Below are positions 18,394 through 19,482 of a stretch of DNA of 19,482 nt, in pieces. The position numbers were made by a program, and so were the translations under genes. The stretch's first letter is position 1; every line of letters starts with the position of its first letter. Location: positions 1 through 19,482 of the forward strand of contig NW_013654540.1 in NCBI RefSeq assembly GCF_000499385.1. Reading direction: 5' to 3'. The notes below the pieces were generated by a model that searched no databases, had not been told where the DNA came from, and saw nothing but the letters and a program-made list of their open reading frames with translations. The stretch is from Eimeria necatrix (taxonomy: Eukaryota; Apicomplexa; Conoidasida; Eucoccidiorida; Eimeriidae).

Positions 18394-18823
18394 AAGGTGT
18401 TTGGGTGCATAAGGATGCTCACACCCAGCGACGAGGCCGACACTTCTGGAGGCTTCGGTGCGCGTGTTGGATAGGAGTGTCCAGTGGTCGTTCGCGGTCT
18501 CGGTCCTGTTTGGATTTGTTGTTGTTTGTCGGTGAGGCACAGGAGAGTTGTCCTTGTGCGGCATCATCGCAAGCAACCAGAAAGCGCTTACCTGATCTGT
18601 GTGGAACTTGCAACTTGGTGGTGGGGTCACGCGTCAGGACGCGCAGCACGAACAGGTTGCACGGGCAAGAGAACGATGCGCGTTAATATTGCGGTGCATT
18701 GAGCGGGACGCAAGATGCGCGTGCTGCTGCTCGAAAGTCGAAACAATTATTGCGTGTGAGTGCTGTTTGGAGGGGAGCAAGACATCCTGGGAAGGTTGAG
18801 AGGCATTTTCGCTGAGCCACTTG

Positions 18824-18830
18824 TATATAA
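18824..18830 (+). promoter_or_regulatory. TATA-like box in a small inverted repeat
   Basis: TATATAA lies between GCCAC and GTGGC arms (18816-18838), about 55 bp upstream of the ATG at 18885. It is a plausible core promoter for the candidate exon there; use of TATA boxes in this organism is not established. Confidence 0.3.
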
Positions 18831-18884
18831 GACGTGGCTACCGTTTTGTTTTGTCGCGCATTCGCTGAGCCAGGACGATTGAAT

Positions 18885-19048
18885 ATGTTTGGCGGACTTG
18901 CTGGATGTTGCGCATTGCTTGGCTGGCGCTGTGTGATGTGCGTGGCTTGGGGGAGCAGACAGTGGCAAAACATCTCACTCGCACACCACGTCGATTTCCG
19001 CGCTCCTCCAACACATACTAAGTGCATAACTTCGCGGAGCACTCGGCG
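18885..19048 (+). CDS. Candidate first exon with signal-like start
   Basis: The ATG at 18885 opens MFGGLAGCCALLGWRCVMCV, a hydrophobic cysteine-rich start that could be a signal peptide, followed by a polar region with SLAHHVDFRAPP. The frame ends at a moderate donor, CG|GTAAAA, at 19049. A TATA-like box precedes it. A 152-codon minus-strand frame (18683-19141) overlaps completely; it has no signal peptide or splice support, so I prefer the plus strand, but weakly. Whether an equivalent exon exists in neighbouring copies of the 1.08-kb repeat cannot be seen in this window. Confidence 0.3.
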
Positions 19049-19259
19049 GTAAAACACGTCGCGGCGAACGATGAAAGTAGGGTCCTCTTGCTGACGCACT
19101 GTCAAGCGCCACGTCTTACTGGACCAAACTCGACGACCCATCTGTCGCGTCGAGCACTGTGCAGGCTATGGCCTGTGCCTGACGCGCAACGTGTGCAGAG
19201 TGGTGTTGGACACGGAGACATGCGTTTGTAGCGGATATTATAACCAGGACCATAACCAC

Positions 19260-19482
19260 GCTCCGTGTTGTGACTTTATCTGCTTTGGCAGCTATTCAAA
19301 ACATCTGTTTCAGTGAATGAGCCGGCAGTAGCGTCGTGTCAATCACGGCACAGTGGCAGGTGTACACCAACAGTCTACTTTGCGCACCCGTTTTACGTTG
19401 CGTTCTCGTGTGTATGGCGGAAAGACGCACAGCAGTGTTCACGTTGCTGGTGTTTGCTGATTACGGCGCATGCGCAGTGGCG
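19260..19482. repeat. Diverged duplication, copy B, cut by window end
   Basis: Homologous to 18190-18393, with about 22 extra bases. It reaches the last base of the window while still matching copy A (GGCGCATGCGCAGTGGCG), so the array probably continues beyond the edge. Confidence 0.8.

Noticed and set aside
2941..19048. Apparent excess of donors after the second codon position (2941, 4612, 7441, 9231, 12728, 14660, 19048)
   Set aside because: Selection bias: open frames that end at a donor do so because G|TAA, G|TAG or G|TGA reads as a stop only in that phase. It cannot be used as evidence of a shared gene structure.
18683..19141. 152-codon minus-strand open frame
   Set aside because: It overlaps the TATA/ATG exon candidate on the plus strand, has no signal peptide or good splice sites, and shows no recognisable domain. 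Length alone is weak in this GC-richer stretch.

Overview
This window looks like eukaryotic nuclear DNA. No reading frame exceeds about 175 codons in 19.5 kb. Open frames usually end at splice-donor-like GTAAGT, GTGAGT or GTATGT sites, and pyrimidine-rich stretches ending in CAG precede other open stretches. AATAAA signals follow two candidate stop codons. There is no bacterial operon layout, no tRNA or rRNA that I can see, no CRISPR array and no recognisable transposase or reverse transcriptase. The pattern of short split genes on one strand, several starting with a signal peptide and rich in cysteine, fits an accessory array of secreted or surface antigens in a protist such as a coccidian apicomplexan (the Eimeria TA4-type SAG families are arranged this way). 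That assignment is inference from architecture, because I recognise no diagnostic domain. All gene models are hand-made from splice motifs and frame continuity and are tentative.

Layout. Bases 1-900 are a G/T-rich repeat block with degenerate telomere-like words. Bases 1-176 and 565-740 are copies of one repeat 564 bp apart, but from base 100 on the first copy is the base-by-base complement of the second WITHOUT reversal. This is not an inversion and has no normal recombination mechanism. It is the most unusual signal in the window and may be a data-handling artefact. Bases 1190-5260 hold scattered candidate exons: one secreted-protein first exon at 2748 and a two-exon cysteine-rich model at 4401-5144 with a poly(A) signal. 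Bases 5260-6890 carry a 31-bp tandem duplication and dispersed relatives of it. Bases 6890-9240 hold further candidate exons and TATA-like sites. Bases 9950-10520 contain two long hairpins. Bases 10871-11794 are a three-exon secreted-protein model. Bases 12660-13400 hold two possible exons of a non-secreted protein. Bases 14524-14771 are the cleanest small secreted two-exon gene, with AATAAA 80 bp downstream and a near-perfect 18-bp hairpin after that. Bases 15255-17500 contain three more cysteine-bearing or multi-exon candidates, and 17521-18042 holds the longest open frame, with a signal peptide. From about 18190 to the end the DNA is a diverged tandem duplication with a period of about 1.07-1.09 kb, enclosing another TATA-like site and a candidate secreted first exon at 18885.

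If the models hold, this is an array of small, rapidly diverging, one-strand, intron-containing secreted-protein genes next to repeat-rich, possibly subtelomeric DNA. Nothing in the sequence gives a specific biochemical role.
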